From Planctobacterium marinum (GTDB lineage Bacteria; Pseudomonadota; Gammaproteobacteria; Enterobacterales; Alteromonadaceae): a stretch of 64,000 bases of DNA. This document shows positions 1 through 9,778 of this stretch, in pieces. The notes under the pieces are model-generated. The model had not been told where the DNA came from, made no database searches, and saw only the letters and a list, made by a program, of their open reading frames with translations. Position 1 is the first letter of the stretch. Each line of letters starts with the position of its first letter. Position numbers and translations under genes: made by a program. The stretch covers positions 671,736 through 735,735 of the forward strand of contig NZ_JAJEWQ010000003.1 in assembly GCF_020687805.1 (NCBI RefSeq), in the 5' to 3' direction.

Positions 1-2439
1 ACGGAGAAATTGCTTACTGATATTGAAGAGCAAAGCGGAGCCCTTCCTCAGAATATAAGTTCTATTATTCTGTTCGGGTTAGCTACGGGTTATCAACTGG
101 AATATTTACTCGATGAACACCGGGTTGAAAGGTTATTCATCTGTGAACCCAATTCTGATTTATTTTACAGTTCACTATTTGCTATTGATTGGGCCAAGAT
201 CTTAGAGTCTTTCCGAAAAAATAATGGAAGGATTTATATAAATATTGGGGATGACGGCAGCAATCTAATGAAAGATCTTCTTAATCAGTTTTACTCAATT
301 GGTCCCTATTTGCTAAATAACACTTACTTTTATCAATGCTATTACAACTCCGGGCTAAGCAAAGCTATCGCAGAACTCCGAGAACAATTAAAAATAGTCA
401 TAGCAATGGGCGAGTACTTTGATCACGCATATTATGGTATTTCACAGACTCTTGAAGGAATCAAAAGGGGCTATCCCATAATGAAAAGTCGCCCGGACCA
501 ATATCTTCACAATGACGATAAAGAAGTGCCTGTTTTTATAATTGGCAATGGACCTTCTCTCGACTTTAGCATTTCAGCAATAAAAGAATATCAAGATAAA
601 GCCATCATTATTTCATGTGGAACTGCATTAAAAGCTCTTAAAAATAACGAGATAAAACCTGACTTTCATGCAGAGATTGAACAAAACAGGGCAACTTATG
701 ACTGGGCTTCTATGGTCAACGATAGAGCGTTATTAAAGTCTATTCCACTTATTTCCTGTAATGGTATTCATCCAGATACTGCCGATTTATACCAAGAAGT
801 TTTTATCAGTTTTAAAGAGGGAGAGTCATCTACCGTCTCAGTCACTGAACTGGTAAAAAAGAACACTTTTGAATTGTTAAATTTTGCTTTCCCTACAGTT
901 GCCAACCTTGTAGCTAACTGGATTGTCAAACTAGGATTCAAAAATGTTTACTTTCTCGGGGTGGATCTTGGCTGGGTGGATAAAAAATCTCATCACTCCA
1001 AGCATTCTGATTATTATGACAATATGGGAAATGAATCCCTCGACTATCACAAGGACTACAATTTATCAATCGCCATTCCCGGAAACCTTCAACCCGAAGT
1101 GCTGACTAAACACGAGTTCAAAGTGGCCAAACAAATTTTAGAAGGTGTGTTAGCCAATGCTGACAAGTCCATTGATTTTTTTAATTGTAGTAATGGCGCA
1201 AAAATAAACGGTGCCACTCCACTCCGAGTCGACGACATACTTATAACAACGACCCAGAATAATAAGTTTCAAGCAATTAATAATATTAAGAATAACTGTT
1301 ATTGCTCGGGTGATGAATTAGATTTGTTGAAAAAGTTCACCCAACACTACGATAAAGACAAATTTATTTCAGATATAGACAGTTTCATAACACTCAATGA
1401 GAGTGAAATAAATTGCTATGAAGAAGCAGAAAACCTGATTAACATGCAAAAAGAAGTGCTTTTTAAATCATATCGCGATGGTGACTCATTACTATTTTAC
1501 TATCTATATGGTTCTGTAAATTATGCTAATGCTGTAATGTCAAAGTTACTGCTAGCGAAACATAATGAAGGGGAACTAGTCCCACAATTTGAGAAGTGTA
1601 AAATGCTTTGGTGTGACTTTCTAAAGCAGATACGACATCAGGTTGATAGCGGTTTAAATCCCTTTGATCGTTCAGACTTCAAAGTTTTTGCAAGAGAAGC
1701 ATTACTCAATCGGGTCAACTGTAACAACAAAAAATTGGCGATTATCTCCGACAACAACGCATTTCACGATAGTATTCTCTACCACGTAAACGAGCAGTTA
1801 AAATGGCCTTTAGAACTCGAGTCAATTCAAACGAAATACACCAACCGATACTCAACCTTAACATATGACTATTGCATCGTTGAGTTACCAAGCCATTGCA
1901 ACAGTTTGTCAGAATCACAAGCTTGGATAGAAAAGTCATTAAGCCATATTCACAGCAGAACCAAAATCATAATCGTATTAACACTAAGTAGTTATCACCT
2001 CTGCCGACAATTAGCCGAAACTCACCCGAATGTTTTGTTTCTATCACTAGAAGGTTATGATTTGGCAGATTTTAATATCCTAAGAACCGACACTCTGTAT
2101 ATAACCATAAATGCACTTCAGGCCGCTCTTCAGGATCATACAGCAAATGTCATTATTCCTAAAACGCAGATAATTAAAGAAGAAAAAGTCAAATTTAAAA
2201 CGAGTTCCGCATTATTCGGATTTCACCCGGATGATCTTGTACACGACTACTATTGGTATTTGACTGTCAACATAGACCAAAGAAATACATTCAAAACTCT
2301 TAGCCCAAATGGCACAAGAGGATTACAAATAAGCTCCCCCCCCGAAATAGAAAATCGAATTGGAAGAACTTTTAGCAAATCCGAGTATGAAAACTTGATT
2401 CAAGCATGTATGGACTCTGTACCTTCTTTAAATGTTTAA
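1..2439 (+). CDS. Maf/DUF115 motility accessory factor, 5' end outside the window
   Basis: Probable cytoplasmic glycosyltransferase of the motility accessory factor (Maf, DUF115/MptE-like) family, which transfers pseudaminic or related nonulosonic acids to flagellin. The diagnostic DUF115 core is visible: IIGNGPSLD at residues 177-185 counted from a TTG at base 10, then a GTALKAL segment, the PDFHAEIEQN motif and YFLGVDLGW. The frame is open to base 1 with no strong start (the TTG at 10 is only 3 nt after GGAG), and the first visible residues already belong to the Rossmann-like N-terminal part, so I read the gene as truncated by the window edge. The visible part is about 810 aa, within the size range of long Maf proteins. 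It lies about 42 kb from pseB, but the pathway that would supply its donor sugar is in the same island. The family assignment is strong; the exact donor sugar is inferred. Confidence 0.85.
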   Translation, partial: TEKLLTDIEEQSGALPQNISSIILFGLATGYQLEYLLDEHRVERLFICEPNSDLFYSSLFAIDWAKILESFRKNNGRIYINIGDDGSNLMKDLLNQFYSIGPYLLNNTYFYQCYYNSGLSKAIAELREQLKIVIAMGEYFDHAYYGISQTLEGIKRGYPIMKSRPDQYLHNDDKEVPVFIIGNGPSLDFSISAIKEYQDKAIIISCGTALKALKNNEIKPDFHAEIEQNRATYDWASMVNDRALLKSIPLISCNGIHPDTADLYQEVFISFKEGESSTVSVTELVKKNTFELLNFAFPTVANLVANWIVKLGFKNVYFLGVDLGWVDKKSHHSKHSDYYDNMGNESLDYHKDYNLSIAIPGNLQPEVLTKHEFKVAKQILEGVLANADKSIDFFNCSNGAKINGATPLRVDDILITTTQNNKFQAINNIKNNCYCSGDELDLLKKFTQHYDKDKFISDIDSFITLNESEINCYEEAENLINMQKEVLFKSYRDGDSLLFYYLYGSVNYANAVMSKLLLAKHNEGELVPQFEKCKMLWCDFLKQIRHQVDSGLNPFDRSDFKVFAREALLNRVNCNNKKLAIISDNNAFHDSILYHVNEQLKWPLELESIQTKYTNRYSTLTYDYCIVELPSHCNSLSESQAWIEKSLSHIHSRTKIIIVLTLSSYHLCRQLAETHPNVLFLSLEGYDLADFNILRTDTLYITINALQAALQDHTANVIIPKTQIIKEEKVKFKTSSALFGFHPDDLVHDYYWYLTVNIDQRNTFKTLSPNGTRGLQISSPPEIENRIGRTFSKSEYENLIQACMDSVPSLNV

Positions 2440-2456
2440 TGACTTAAAAGAAGACA

Positions 2457-3164
2457 TTGTTCTTATGGGACTTATACCAGAAGTATTATGGGTTTAATTT
2501 GAAACACCTTAAAAATAAAGCACAAACCGAAGAGAATAAAATCAATCATTTGCTTTCGGACTTATCTGAATTAACCAAGCAACTTCGATATGGACAGAAA
2601 GATAACCATCTGCCCATAGAGACGTTGGTAAAAGCGTTTTTTAAACGGGAACTAGAGCTGACCTGTACAAAAATGTCCCATCTTTTGTGCATCTTTTTGA
2701 GAAAGAAGGGGTACAGATGCCAAGCAGTTTGTTTATTAGCTCTAAATGAAGCCACTCCCTACGAACGAGGTCACACCTTAGTAGAAATATATTGTATTAA
2801 TAAGTGGATCCTGTTTGATCCAAGTTATAAAAAAGTATTTATATCTGACTCCAAATCCATAGGTGCGAGAGAACTTTTGAAACGACGTCAGGTTGATAAA
2901 ATTCCACTTACTGACATTCAGGTAAAGGCTTCTATTGGTGAGTATGCATGGTGTGGACAAGATCTTTCAGAACTTTATTTAGCGCGAACAAATAATAAAA
3001 TGATTTACCTCAAATGGCTGAAAAATATGAGTGATCAGTTACTGATATATAAAAAAGGCTTCTGGTTTTTTGAAAGCGGCCCAAATTCACAGTTAATTGA
3101 GTCGTTAAATTCTACATATAAACCGATAGATCCTGCAAAATTTAATATGGAGTTTTATCAATGA
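2457..3164 (+). CDS. transglutaminase-like cysteine-protease-fold protein
   Basis: A 235-aa protein with the Cys-His-Asp layout of the transglutaminase-like superfamily: C70 at the start of a helix (CTKMSHLLC), H106 in GHTLVEIY, and D121 in the strand ending WILFDPSY. Family members act as proteases, peptidoglycan hydrolases or amidases, or as transferases, so the reaction here is unknown. There is no signal peptide or membrane segment, so it is probably cytoplasmic. The start is TTG; AAGAAG lies 5-7 nt upstream and no ATG is available before residue 73. It follows the Maf gene by 17 nt and overlaps the next gene by ATGA, so the three probably form one + strand operon. Its position suggests a role in modifying or handling a glycan or glycoprotein, but that is inference. 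Confidence 0.6.
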   Translation: MFLWDLYQKYYGFNLKHLKNKAQTEENKINHLLSDLSELTKQLRYGQKDNHLPIETLVKAFFKRELELTCTKMSHLLCIFLRKKGYRCQAVCLLALNEATPYERGHTLVEIYCINKWILFDPSYKKVFISDSKSIGARELLKRRQVDKIPLTDIQVKASIGEYAWCGQDLSELYLARTNNKMIYLKWLKNMSDQLLIYKKGFWFFESGPNSQLIESLNSTYKPIDPAKFNMEFYQ

Positions 3165-4057
3165 AAACTTGTCTAGTATTAGGTGCATCCGGAAATGTCG
3201 GTCGTATATTGGTACCATTGTTAGCAACAAATTATAAAGTGATCGCTATTTCAAGAGCACCTAATCCGTTCAAATCCGTCTCAAACGTGGATTATATCCA
3301 ACACGACACCCGCACTTTTGATTTCGAGAGCTTTATTGATATTAAATTTGATACTGTTTATTTTTTAATTCAGTCTCCAAACTTTCGGCAATTTCCAGCT
3401 GATAATAAAATCCTTTTTGATATCAATGTAAAGTTTCTTTTTAGCTGTGTAGATTGGGCTCAATCCCACAAAGTAAGGCATTTTTGTTATTTTTCGAGCG
3501 GAGGAATCTACCAACCACAGCTCGATCCTATTTTTCCATCAGTGAGCAATATTGGTTTGTTTGAGACTGACTTTTACCAAACGACAAAACTAATAGGTGA
3601 AGAAATATTGACCAATTACTCTTGTTTGTTTAAACAGATGACTATCTTCAGACCCTTTTTTATCTACGGACCACATCAACGAAAAGACATGCTTGTCCCC
3701 AGGCTTATAGAACAAATTAAACATTTCAAGCCTATTACAGTTGCCGGCAAAGAGGGAATAACGATTAATCCAATCAATGCCTATGACGCTGCTATGGCCG
3801 CTATAAAGTCAATTGAAATTGGCAGTGGATTACACCGATTTAATTTAGCCGGAACTCAAAAACTGTCTTTAGTAAGTTTATGTCAAATAATTGCCGAAAA
3901 GCTGGATGTAAAATTAAACATTGAGCACCAACTCGACAGGCAAGATAACAAAAATTATATAGCTGATATCAGCGAGTTAATTGAGTCACTTTATACACCA
4001 ACAGTTGATATTTCTTCCGGTATTGACGAACTCATTTGTAATGGTACTGGCAACTGA
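3161..4057 (+). CDS. NAD(P)-dependent sugar-nucleotide epimerase/dehydratase
   Basis: A 298-aa extended short-chain dehydrogenase/reductase. The nucleotide-binding motif GASGNVG is at residues 8-14, a Ser-rich strand (CYFSSGGIY) precedes the catalytic YQTTK (YxxxK), and FRPFFIYGPHQ follows, as in UDP-sugar epimerases and dehydratases. It probably interconverts or reduces a nucleotide-activated sugar in the cytoplasm. It overlaps the preceding gene by ATGA. Its 3' end overlaps the convergent WbqC gene by 67 bp, where two operons meet without a visible terminator. Substrate cannot be deduced. Confidence 0.8.
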   Translation: MKTCLVLGASGNVGRILVPLLATNYKVIAISRAPNPFKSVSNVDYIQHDTRTFDFESFIDIKFDTVYFLIQSPNFRQFPADNKILFDINVKFLFSCVDWAQSHKVRHFCYFSSGGIYQPQLDPIFPSVSNIGLFETDFYQTTKLIGEEILTNYSCLFKQMTIFRPFFIYGPHQRKDMLVPRLIEQIKHFKPITVAGKEGITINPINAYDAAMAAIKSIEIGSGLHRFNLAGTQKLSLVSLCQIIAEKLDVKLNIEHQLDRQDNKNYIADISELIESLYTPTVDISSGIDELICNGTGN

Positions 4058-4764
4058 AAACTCTGCTCTAACCAACGGCGTATATTTTCTAGCCCATAGT
4101 TCGCAATAACATCAATAATGGAAAGGTGAGAAACAAAATCTATCCCTCCTGGCTGCAAGTAAACTGGATGTCGAATGGATTGAAAATCAAAAGATATACC
4201 ACTATCGGAAAACGAATCGGGGATTATAAAGTCTGTACATCCTGTGCCAGACAGATAATGCGTGGCACTACGTGCAATACATAAATGTAGGACGATATCG
4301 TTTCCTAATAAATCTCTTTCAATATCAAGCTCGGAGCTCCTAATGTAGTTGCATGCTAATTTAAAGTTTTGAGATAACTGCAACGTCAAGTGAATGTTAT
4401 AATCTGCAATGTATTTAAATTCAGCCACCTCTTCCAGTAAAGGGGTAATAACAGATTTCATTTCATCAAAAAACTCAGCTTTCCGATAGGCAGACTCCAA
4501 TGTCCTTTTTACTTTTGATATGTTGAAAGAACCGTGATCAATTTGAATATTTGCTACACTGGTATTCAGTATATTCTTTCTCACGATAGGTAAAGTAAAC
4601 CACTTTACCTCTCCACAATTTAAAAATTTATTACGCGATATCCAGCTTTTTCCCCCGGGCATTTGAACATGATCGAAAAACACAAACTCGTCACAATTTC
4701 GAATCTTATGAAACAAACCTATCCATGGAAAGAAAGTAGGTTGATGAATACAAATCCTTTTCAT
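3991..4764 (-). CDS. WbqC family protein
   Basis: A 257-aa member of the WbqC-like family, recognised by HQPTFFPWIGLFHKI at residues 7-21, the following DEFVFFDHVQ, and the SWISRNKF segment. Family members occur in O-antigen and capsule clusters and have been proposed to act in amino-sugar or glycine transfer, but no reaction is firmly established. It is the last gene of the long minus-strand island; it overlaps the sulfotransferase by 4 bp upstream and the convergent epimerase by 67 bp downstream. No signal peptide is seen. Confidence 0.8.
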   Translation of the reverse strand: MKRICIHQPTFFPWIGLFHKIRNCDEFVFFDHVQMPGGKSWISRNKFLNCGEVKWFTLPIVRKNILNTSVANIQIDHGSFNISKVKRTLESAYRKAEFFDEMKSVITPLLEEVAEFKYIADYNIHLTLQLSQNFKLACNYIRSSELDIERDLLGNDIVLHLCIARSATHYLSGTGCTDFIIPDSFSDSGISFDFQSIRHPVYLQPGGIDFVSHLSIIDVIANYGLENIRRWLEQSFQLPVPLQMSSSIPEEISTVGV

Positions 4765-5720
4765 AATGACGCAAACTCATCATATAATGGGGAACCTTTG
4801 TAGGTGCTCAAATTTATATTAGGAACAACATCGTGCAATTGAAAACAATGCTCGGGGAATTGAGCCTGCAGTTTTTTACCCAACTCACCTAAAATACGTT
4901 TCGGTTCAGTGGCTAACTCTGAATACTTGATTTTAAATTGTAGGCGCTCATCACATATCGAAAGGCCTGACTTGAAAGCTTCATTAAAACTATTTATCTG
5001 ACCTAATATTTGTTGTTTTGCCGGAAGTGACTTTAGTTCTTCATAGTTAACAGGATACGAGCCAAGCCAGCAACTCTCGTCTCCATAATATGCAAGCCTT
5101 CCATTATATATGGAAACGGCAGTATCAAACTTATCCCTCTCGACAAATATATAAAATGCATTGGGAATTGATTTTATGAACTGCTCCATGTGAAAAACAA
5201 TATCAAACCCCTTTACAATCAAAGGGGCCTGAAAAACATTTGCAACCATCTGAAGCTCTTTGTGCAAAGCCAACCAGTCAATATTGGGCCGTTGCAATTC
5301 CGCATTATAATTTGATGGGTCTTCCATCAGAAAATGCTTTTGCCAAAAATAGGAAAATTCGTGAGGCTCGTCCACATTTTTAGTTTTACCATAAAAACTT
5401 TCAAGCCCATTAGTTTCACGTTCTTCAAAATTTAGAGATTTATAGAGCACAGCGCCCACAAGAGGATTATCCCAAAAACGTGCGACAATATTATTTATCA
5501 CTGAAAAACCAAAATGATATCGCAAAACTTGGGTCATAAGCGTTGTACCACTTCGATGCATGCCCAGCACAAAAATTAATGGATAATTTTTCTCTATTGG
5601 GTATTCGAATGTTTTCTGCCGCAAGTACTCATTGATATTTACCAGTAGGTTCTCAGTAGAAATGTCCTTATTTACATTTCCAGATTTTCGCATTATTGCT
5701 TCTTGAAGCCTAAAACTCAT
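4761..5720 (-). CDS. sulfotransferase family protein
   Basis: A 319-aa PAPS-dependent sulfotransferase-like protein. The 5'-phosphosulfate-binding loop is VLGMHRSGTT at residues 51-60, and a 3'-phosphate-binding-like segment follows near FYIFVERDKFDTAVS. It likely transfers sulfate to a glycan hydroxyl or amine in the cytoplasm. Neighbours on both sides are glycan genes (radical SAM upstream, WbqC downstream). No PAPS synthesis genes are in the window, so donor supply must come from elsewhere. The acceptor is unknown. Confidence 0.8.
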   Translation of the reverse strand: MSFRLQEAIMRKSGNVNKDISTENLLVNINEYLRQKTFEYPIEKNYPLIFVLGMHRSGTTLMTQVLRYHFGFSVINNIVARFWDNPLVGAVLYKSLNFEERETNGLESFYGKTKNVDEPHEFSYFWQKHFLMEDPSNYNAELQRPNIDWLALHKELQMVANVFQAPLIVKGFDIVFHMEQFIKSIPNAFYIFVERDKFDTAVSIYNGRLAYYGDESCWLGSYPVNYEELKSLPAKQQILGQINSFNEAFKSGLSICDERLQFKIKYSELATEPKRILGELGKKLQAQFPEHCFQLHDVVPNINLSTYKGSPLYDEFASL

Positions 5721-5753
5721 GATATCGACAGCTCAGATAATTAAGTCTGATAA

Positions 5754-6863
5754 TTACCCCCCTCTATGATCAGAGGGAGCAGGCGTGAAAAAGTCTACTA
5801 CTTTCAACGGTGCGGGTTTAAAAGAGTTACCATCGGCTTCCCATACATTTGTATAAGCACTCCATAAGTCACACTTCTGACACACAGGGTTAGACTCCAA
5901 CTCTTGATTTAAATGTGCTTCGCGAAAGCTTTGCATTTTCTCTGAAGCGTAAATCTCTTGTAATGTATGGTCATTGATATTCCCAATAACCATTGAGTCT
6001 TTTTCGGTCTTATGCCAATTAAATGCATAGCATGCTAAAACGTCGCCATTCGAACGAATAGAAGTAGAGTACCATGGAGCAATACAAGGATATCGATTTT
6101 CGTTAGGTGTTTCTTCGAAGTCTGGGGTCATGCCGTGAATAGGCTCTCCCAAGTTATACATGGGACGAACAAAGGCTTTATCAGAATATGGAGTGAAAGC
6201 CTCCAAAAACTGATCTCTTAACTTTTCATTCTCTTTCGTTCCAATCATAAATACTTGGATAAAAATGTCTTTTTGGCTCAGACCTAATTCTGCTCTTTTC
6301 TTGTAAAAATTCCTAACATTCTCACTCACCCGGTCAAATGTATTGGTTTGCGTCACAAACTCATGCCTCTCCTTAGTTCCTTCGTAGAGGCTTAATTGAA
6401 TATTTTTTAATCCGGAAGTTAGTACTTGCTCAGCGACTTTACCCTTAAGTAACAAAGCATTTGTGGAGATAATAGAATTAATCTTAGGTTTACTCTTCGA
6501 GAGATAACGCAAACATTCTCCGAGATGGCGATATTCCAATGTTTCACCTATAGCAGAGATATCTATACTGTAATAGGAGTCGTTAGGTAAGGAGTCGACT
6601 AGCTTTTTGAATGTACTGAACTCCATTTCTGAACGCTTCTTGTACATCTCTCTAACTGTATCAGAAGAAAAAGGACACATTCGACAACTGAACATACAAG
6701 TCTTTTCATTAAACGAAACGTTGATCACTCTTGGCAACTTTCCACCAAACAGGAATAGCTTTTGCCCAGCCATAGTATGCAACAAAAAATTTTGTGCAAA
6801 AGAAAAAATGGACTGCACATTTAGCAACCTCGACCATATTCCGGACTTGTTTTTATATGACAT
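5754..6863 (-). CDS. radical SAM/SPASM domain protein
   Basis: A 369-aa radical SAM enzyme. The [4Fe-4S] motif is C56-x3-C60-x2-C63 (CMFSCRMC). A C-terminal SPASM-like set of cysteines follows (CIAPWYST, DVLACY, and CQKCDLW near the end), which binds auxiliary clusters. Such enzymes carry out epimerisation, dehydration, C-C bond formation or peptide modification; in glycan clusters they often alter a sugar or its substituent. It overlaps the upstream methyltransferase by 1 nt, suggesting coupled expression. The specific reaction is not predictable. Confidence 0.85.
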   Translation of the reverse strand: MSYKNKSGIWSRLLNVQSIFSFAQNFLLHTMAGQKLFLFGGKLPRVINVSFNEKTCMFSCRMCPFSSDTVREMYKKRSEMEFSTFKKLVDSLPNDSYYSIDISAIGETLEYRHLGECLRYLSKSKPKINSIISTNALLLKGKVAEQVLTSGLKNIQLSLYEGTKERHEFVTQTNTFDRVSENVRNFYKKRAELGLSQKDIFIQVFMIGTKENEKLRDQFLEAFTPYSDKAFVRPMYNLGEPIHGMTPDFEETPNENRYPCIAPWYSTSIRSNGDVLACYAFNWHKTEKDSMVIGNINDHTLQEIYASEKMQSFREAHLNQELESNPVCQKCDLWSAYTNVWEADGNSFKPAPLKVVDFFTPAPSDHRGG

Positions 6864-7639
6864 TAAGAATATTTCTCCGATACAATTTCAAATACACAAT
6901 CACTCCCCTGGTACCTGGCTTTAAAAAACGATTCAGTATCCACACTTTTACCAAGCTCTATTTCTCCTTCCCCTGCTATTCCGATGGGAAGCAAATCACA
7001 ATCCAAGATTTGCTCTACCACTTCGTTCCTGGTAGTAATTATGTCAGTGTAATGATTAGTTATCGGTAAGTTTTGCTTATAATTTAGCGTATTCTCTCTT
7101 GCTTCAACAGCCACTTGAGCAGGATCATAATCAGATGTTGCGTTATGCAAAGAATTTTCTAAGAAATCATACCAACCGTCACCATTCATGTTGATATACA
7201 TACGCCCCCCCGGTTTTAATACCCTGGCCAACTCCCGTAAGCTTTGTTTCCAATCTGTTAAGAATAGAACTCCGTAACAAAAAACAAAATCGAAGGAGTT
7301 ATTCTCATATGGTAATGACTCCACACTCCCTTTTTGAATCCGGACGTTTCGCTTGTTAAGTAATTCAAAAATCTTTTGGGCTGTTATAACCCTCATATCA
7401 CTAAACTCTATGGATTCCACACTTGTATTTAGCTCTGCAAGCGCAATTGACCACTGCCCAAAACCAGCACCAGCATCCAATACTTTGTTTGCATTATAAA
7501 AACCAAGCTTTTCTAGTCTCCGGCGATATTTGTCTACACCTTCTGAATAAACTCTGGAAACAAAATCTAAATCGTTCTTTTCCAGGTTAATTCCAGCTTG
7601 ATTCGTAATTTTAATTAATTGCTCAAAAGATAATGCCAT
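6863..7639 (-). CDS. class I SAM-dependent methyltransferase
   Basis: A 258-aa Rossmann-fold methyltransferase. Motif I is VLDAGAGFGQW starting near residue 53, followed by the acidic strand end (ESIEFSD) and a post-I segment DFVFCYGVLFLTDW. ARVLKPGGRMYINM is the typical motif III region. Probably methylates a glycan precursor or a substituent. It is tightly packed between a deacetylase-like gene (5 nt away) and the radical SAM gene (1-nt overlap). Substrate unknown. Confidence 0.85.
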   Translation of the reverse strand: MALSFEQLIKITNQAGINLEKNDLDFVSRVYSEGVDKYRRRLEKLGFYNANKVLDAGAGFGQWSIALAELNTSVESIEFSDMRVITAQKIFELLNKRNVRIQKGSVESLPYENNSFDFVFCYGVLFLTDWKQSLRELARVLKPGGRMYINMNGDGWYDFLENSLHNATSDYDPAQVAVEARENTLNYKQNLPITNHYTDIITTRNEVVEQILDCDLLPIGIAGEGEIELGKSVDTESFFKARYQGSDCVFEIVSEKYS

Positions 7640-7644
7640 CTCTT

Positions 7645-8370
7645 TTATCTCTTTAAGTGATTGAAATGATGATACACGTTTTGTAACGCATTGAATGTAC
7701 CCGCCCCTTCAAATATTTGCCTGGATAATGCGCTTATATCATTGAAATTGGGACGACTCTTTTCGTACCAGTCCATGTAAGGCGTATTCAAATAAACATG
7801 AATAGGATGAAAGTCAAAGACACACAAACCTGTACACTGCTTAATCAAGCTTACCGAAAAGTCTTTGTCCGTCATAAAGCAGATATCATCCTCCCATCCA
7901 TGGGGCACTTTAATTAGACCATTCCAAATCGCCCAAGGCCTCATCTCCAAATCTTGATGAAATGGGACAAAATGGTTACAGTCGTATAACAAACCTTTGC
8001 TCTTGAACATATTTTGAAGTGTACCGCTTTGGAACAAAGAATGGCTTCTTATTGATTTGGCCTCTGGGACCAATTCCAAAAGTTCATCAAGAATTCTCTC
8101 GGCTCCACCTACATCACCTTTACCATCAAGTAACGAATTAAAATTGGGGTGAATCCCAACCTCCATTAACTTATTACTCCTTATTCGATCTAATAAGGGA
8201 GTATTATGTGTTACGAACCAAGTGGCTTTAATCGATTTACATTCCAACCAGTCGAGCACAAAACTAAGTACGTCATCGTGAGCCCAATCCATATCAAATG
8301 TTAAAAAACATTTGTTCTGCCACGTCAAATCATCATTTAAACGTATTTCATTTATGGTTTTAAATAGCAA
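7645..8370 (-). CDS. polysaccharide deacetylase-like protein (WbmS-like)
   Basis: A 241-aa NodB-fold-like protein. FLTFDMDWAHDD (FDMD at residues 25-28) takes the place of the usual TFDDG metal site, KATWFVTHNTP matches the strand after it, and VGIHPNF supplies a histidine. The canonical H-x3-H pair is not obvious, so it resembles the WbmS-type subfamily found in surface polysaccharide clusters rather than classical chitin deacetylases. Catalysis is plausible but not certain. A second deacetylase-like gene lies immediately upstream. Confidence 0.65.
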   Translation of the reverse strand: MLFKTINEIRLNDDLTWQNKCFLTFDMDWAHDDVLSFVLDWLECKSIKATWFVTHNTPLLDRIRSNKLMEVGIHPNFNSLLDGKGDVGGAERILDELLELVPEAKSIRSHSLFQSGTLQNMFKSKGLLYDCNHFVPFHQDLEMRPWAIWNGLIKVPHGWEDDICFMTDKDFSVSLIKQCTGLCVFDFHPIHVYLNTPYMDWYEKSRPNFNDISALSRQIFEGAGTFNALQNVYHHFNHLKR

Positions 8371-8382
8371 TACAATACCCTA

Positions 8383-9087
8383 TCATCTTTCATGAAAGTG
8401 GTGCCGATAATAACAATCAGGATGTGTTAGAAGATAAATCCTATTCGGTGAGTCTTGTTCTATATGCTCCGAGGGTGTGCGCCGATCGTTTTCCAGCAAC
8501 TTTCCGCCTTCATACGACTTCCATTGAGTCCATTCTGAATCGGATATATATCTACAGGCGTTAAAAATAGTCTGATCATAAGCCTCATATACCAAACCAA
8601 AATCGTCTGGTTTTCGGTTATCCCAGAAGCTTAAATTATTGTAACCAGTGTGATCTCCATGAGAAGAGGTGCCTAATATCTTAATACCGAAGTAATCTTC
8701 AATGATCATTATTTCTTTGCGTAGTGAACTTTCGGGATTTCTATTACAAATTCCTTGTAAATCAGCGAGTTCAGTATGCAGTCCAATTTCATGCCCATCT
8801 CTAATCATCCTCTCAATAAGATTAATTAAAGAAAACTCAAAAAGATTATATGTCGGAGAGTGAATCCTGAGAAAAAAAGTAGCTTTAACCCTCAGATCTT
8901 GCAGAATATCCAAAAAAAATGTTGCTTTTTCAGGTTTCAAATCAACATCAACCCTGTTAATTACGAACTTTTCCGGTTGTGTTTCACTGAAAAAATCTTT
9001 GACGGGTATTATCTGATACCCATTTAAAAGTGCCGTCTCTAAAGTTGATTTGTAAGTTGCGAACGTAAAATTCACAGATACCCCCAC
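8383..9087 (-). CDS. polysaccharide deacetylase-like protein
   Basis: A 234-aa NodB-like protein with VDVD at residues 46-49, KATFFLRIHSP and DGHEIGLHTE. These match the metal-binding and barrel strands of the deacetylase fold, again in a non-canonical version. It starts with GTG at 9087; an in-frame GTG four codons later is an alternative. It is 12 nt upstream of the other deacetylase-like gene. The pair may act on successive acetamido groups or one may be structural; this is inference. About 150 bp of non-coding DNA separate it from the acyltransferase upstream. Confidence 0.6.
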   Translation of the reverse strand: MGVSVNFTFATYKSTLETALLNGYQIIPVKDFFSETQPEKFVINRVDVDLKPEKATFFLDILQDLRVKATFFLRIHSPTYNLFEFSLINLIERMIRDGHEIGLHTELADLQGICNRNPESSLRKEIMIIEDYFGIKILGTSSHGDHTGYNNLSFWDNRKPDDFGLVYEAYDQTIFNACRYISDSEWTQWKSYEGGKLLENDRRTPSEHIEQDSPNRIYLLTHPDCYYRHHFHER

Positions 9088-9235
9088 CCAATCAAAATAA
9101 TCCCCTTAACTCACCTTGTCAGTTATAACACTCTGCCGCGATTGCAAAACTTCCCAGACTCCTTAACCGATAATTTGACAAAGTAATTACTATCATTCGT
9201 CGCATGTGCATTACCGAGAGAAGTTCTAATCAGTT

Positions 9236-9772
9236 TTAAGTATCCTTGCTGTGCTCAACTGCGACAATTTTAGCAGGCACACCAAAAGCTTTGGTCCCCG
9301 GTGGCAAGCTTCGATTTACTAAACTGTGCGCGCCTACAACACAACCGTCGCCAATTGTCACGCCTCTGGTAATAACTGTATAAGGACCGATATAACAGTT
9401 ATTTCCTACACTAACAGGATCTTGCTCTGGTTCGGCCTCTCCACCTGAAATAGCCCATTTTACCGTGTCATGTGTGTAGATTTGCACCCCTGCAGAAATA
9501 GAGCAATGGCTACCGATAGAGAGTCCTCCTCCACTGCCATCTAGCAAAGTGTTGGGTCCTATCCAAGTGTTTTTACCAACTTTTACCTCTCCCAAAACCA
9601 AAGCGCTATCATAAATGCTGACGCCGTCTTCAAATCCCATTGCTTTAGCCTTTTCCCAGCGATTGCTGACATAATCACCAAAAGGTAGTACACGCTTCCA
9701 AAGCTTATAGTAGGCTTCGCGTTGCCTTCGTAAGTAGTAGCGGAAACAATGATTAAGAATTTTTGTCAGCAT
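9236..9772 (-). CDS. left-handed beta-helix (hexapeptide repeat) acyltransferase
   Basis: A 178-aa acyltransferase of the LbH family. It has regular hexapeptide repeats ([60 protein letters not shown]) ending in the typical [16 protein letters not shown] at YTHDT is a candidate catalytic base. It probably O- or N-acetylates a sugar using acetyl-CoA. It lies 6 nt after the methyltransferase gene, so it is part of the same operon. Confidence 0.85.
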   Translation of the reverse strand: MLTKILNHCFRYYLRRQREAYYKLWKRVLPFGDYVSNRWEKAKAMGFEDGVSIYDSALVLGEVKVGKNTWIGPNTLLDGSGGGLSIGSHCSISAGVQIYTHDTVKWAISGGEAEPEQDPVSVGNNCYIGPYTVITRGVTIGDGCVVGAHSLVNRSLPPGTKAFGVPAKIVAVEHSKDT

Positions 9773-9778
9773 TAACCA

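Noticed and set aside
6607-7069. Opposite-strand ORFs within the radical SAM and methyltransferase genes
   Set aside because: They are shadows of clear genes on the minus strand and match no family.
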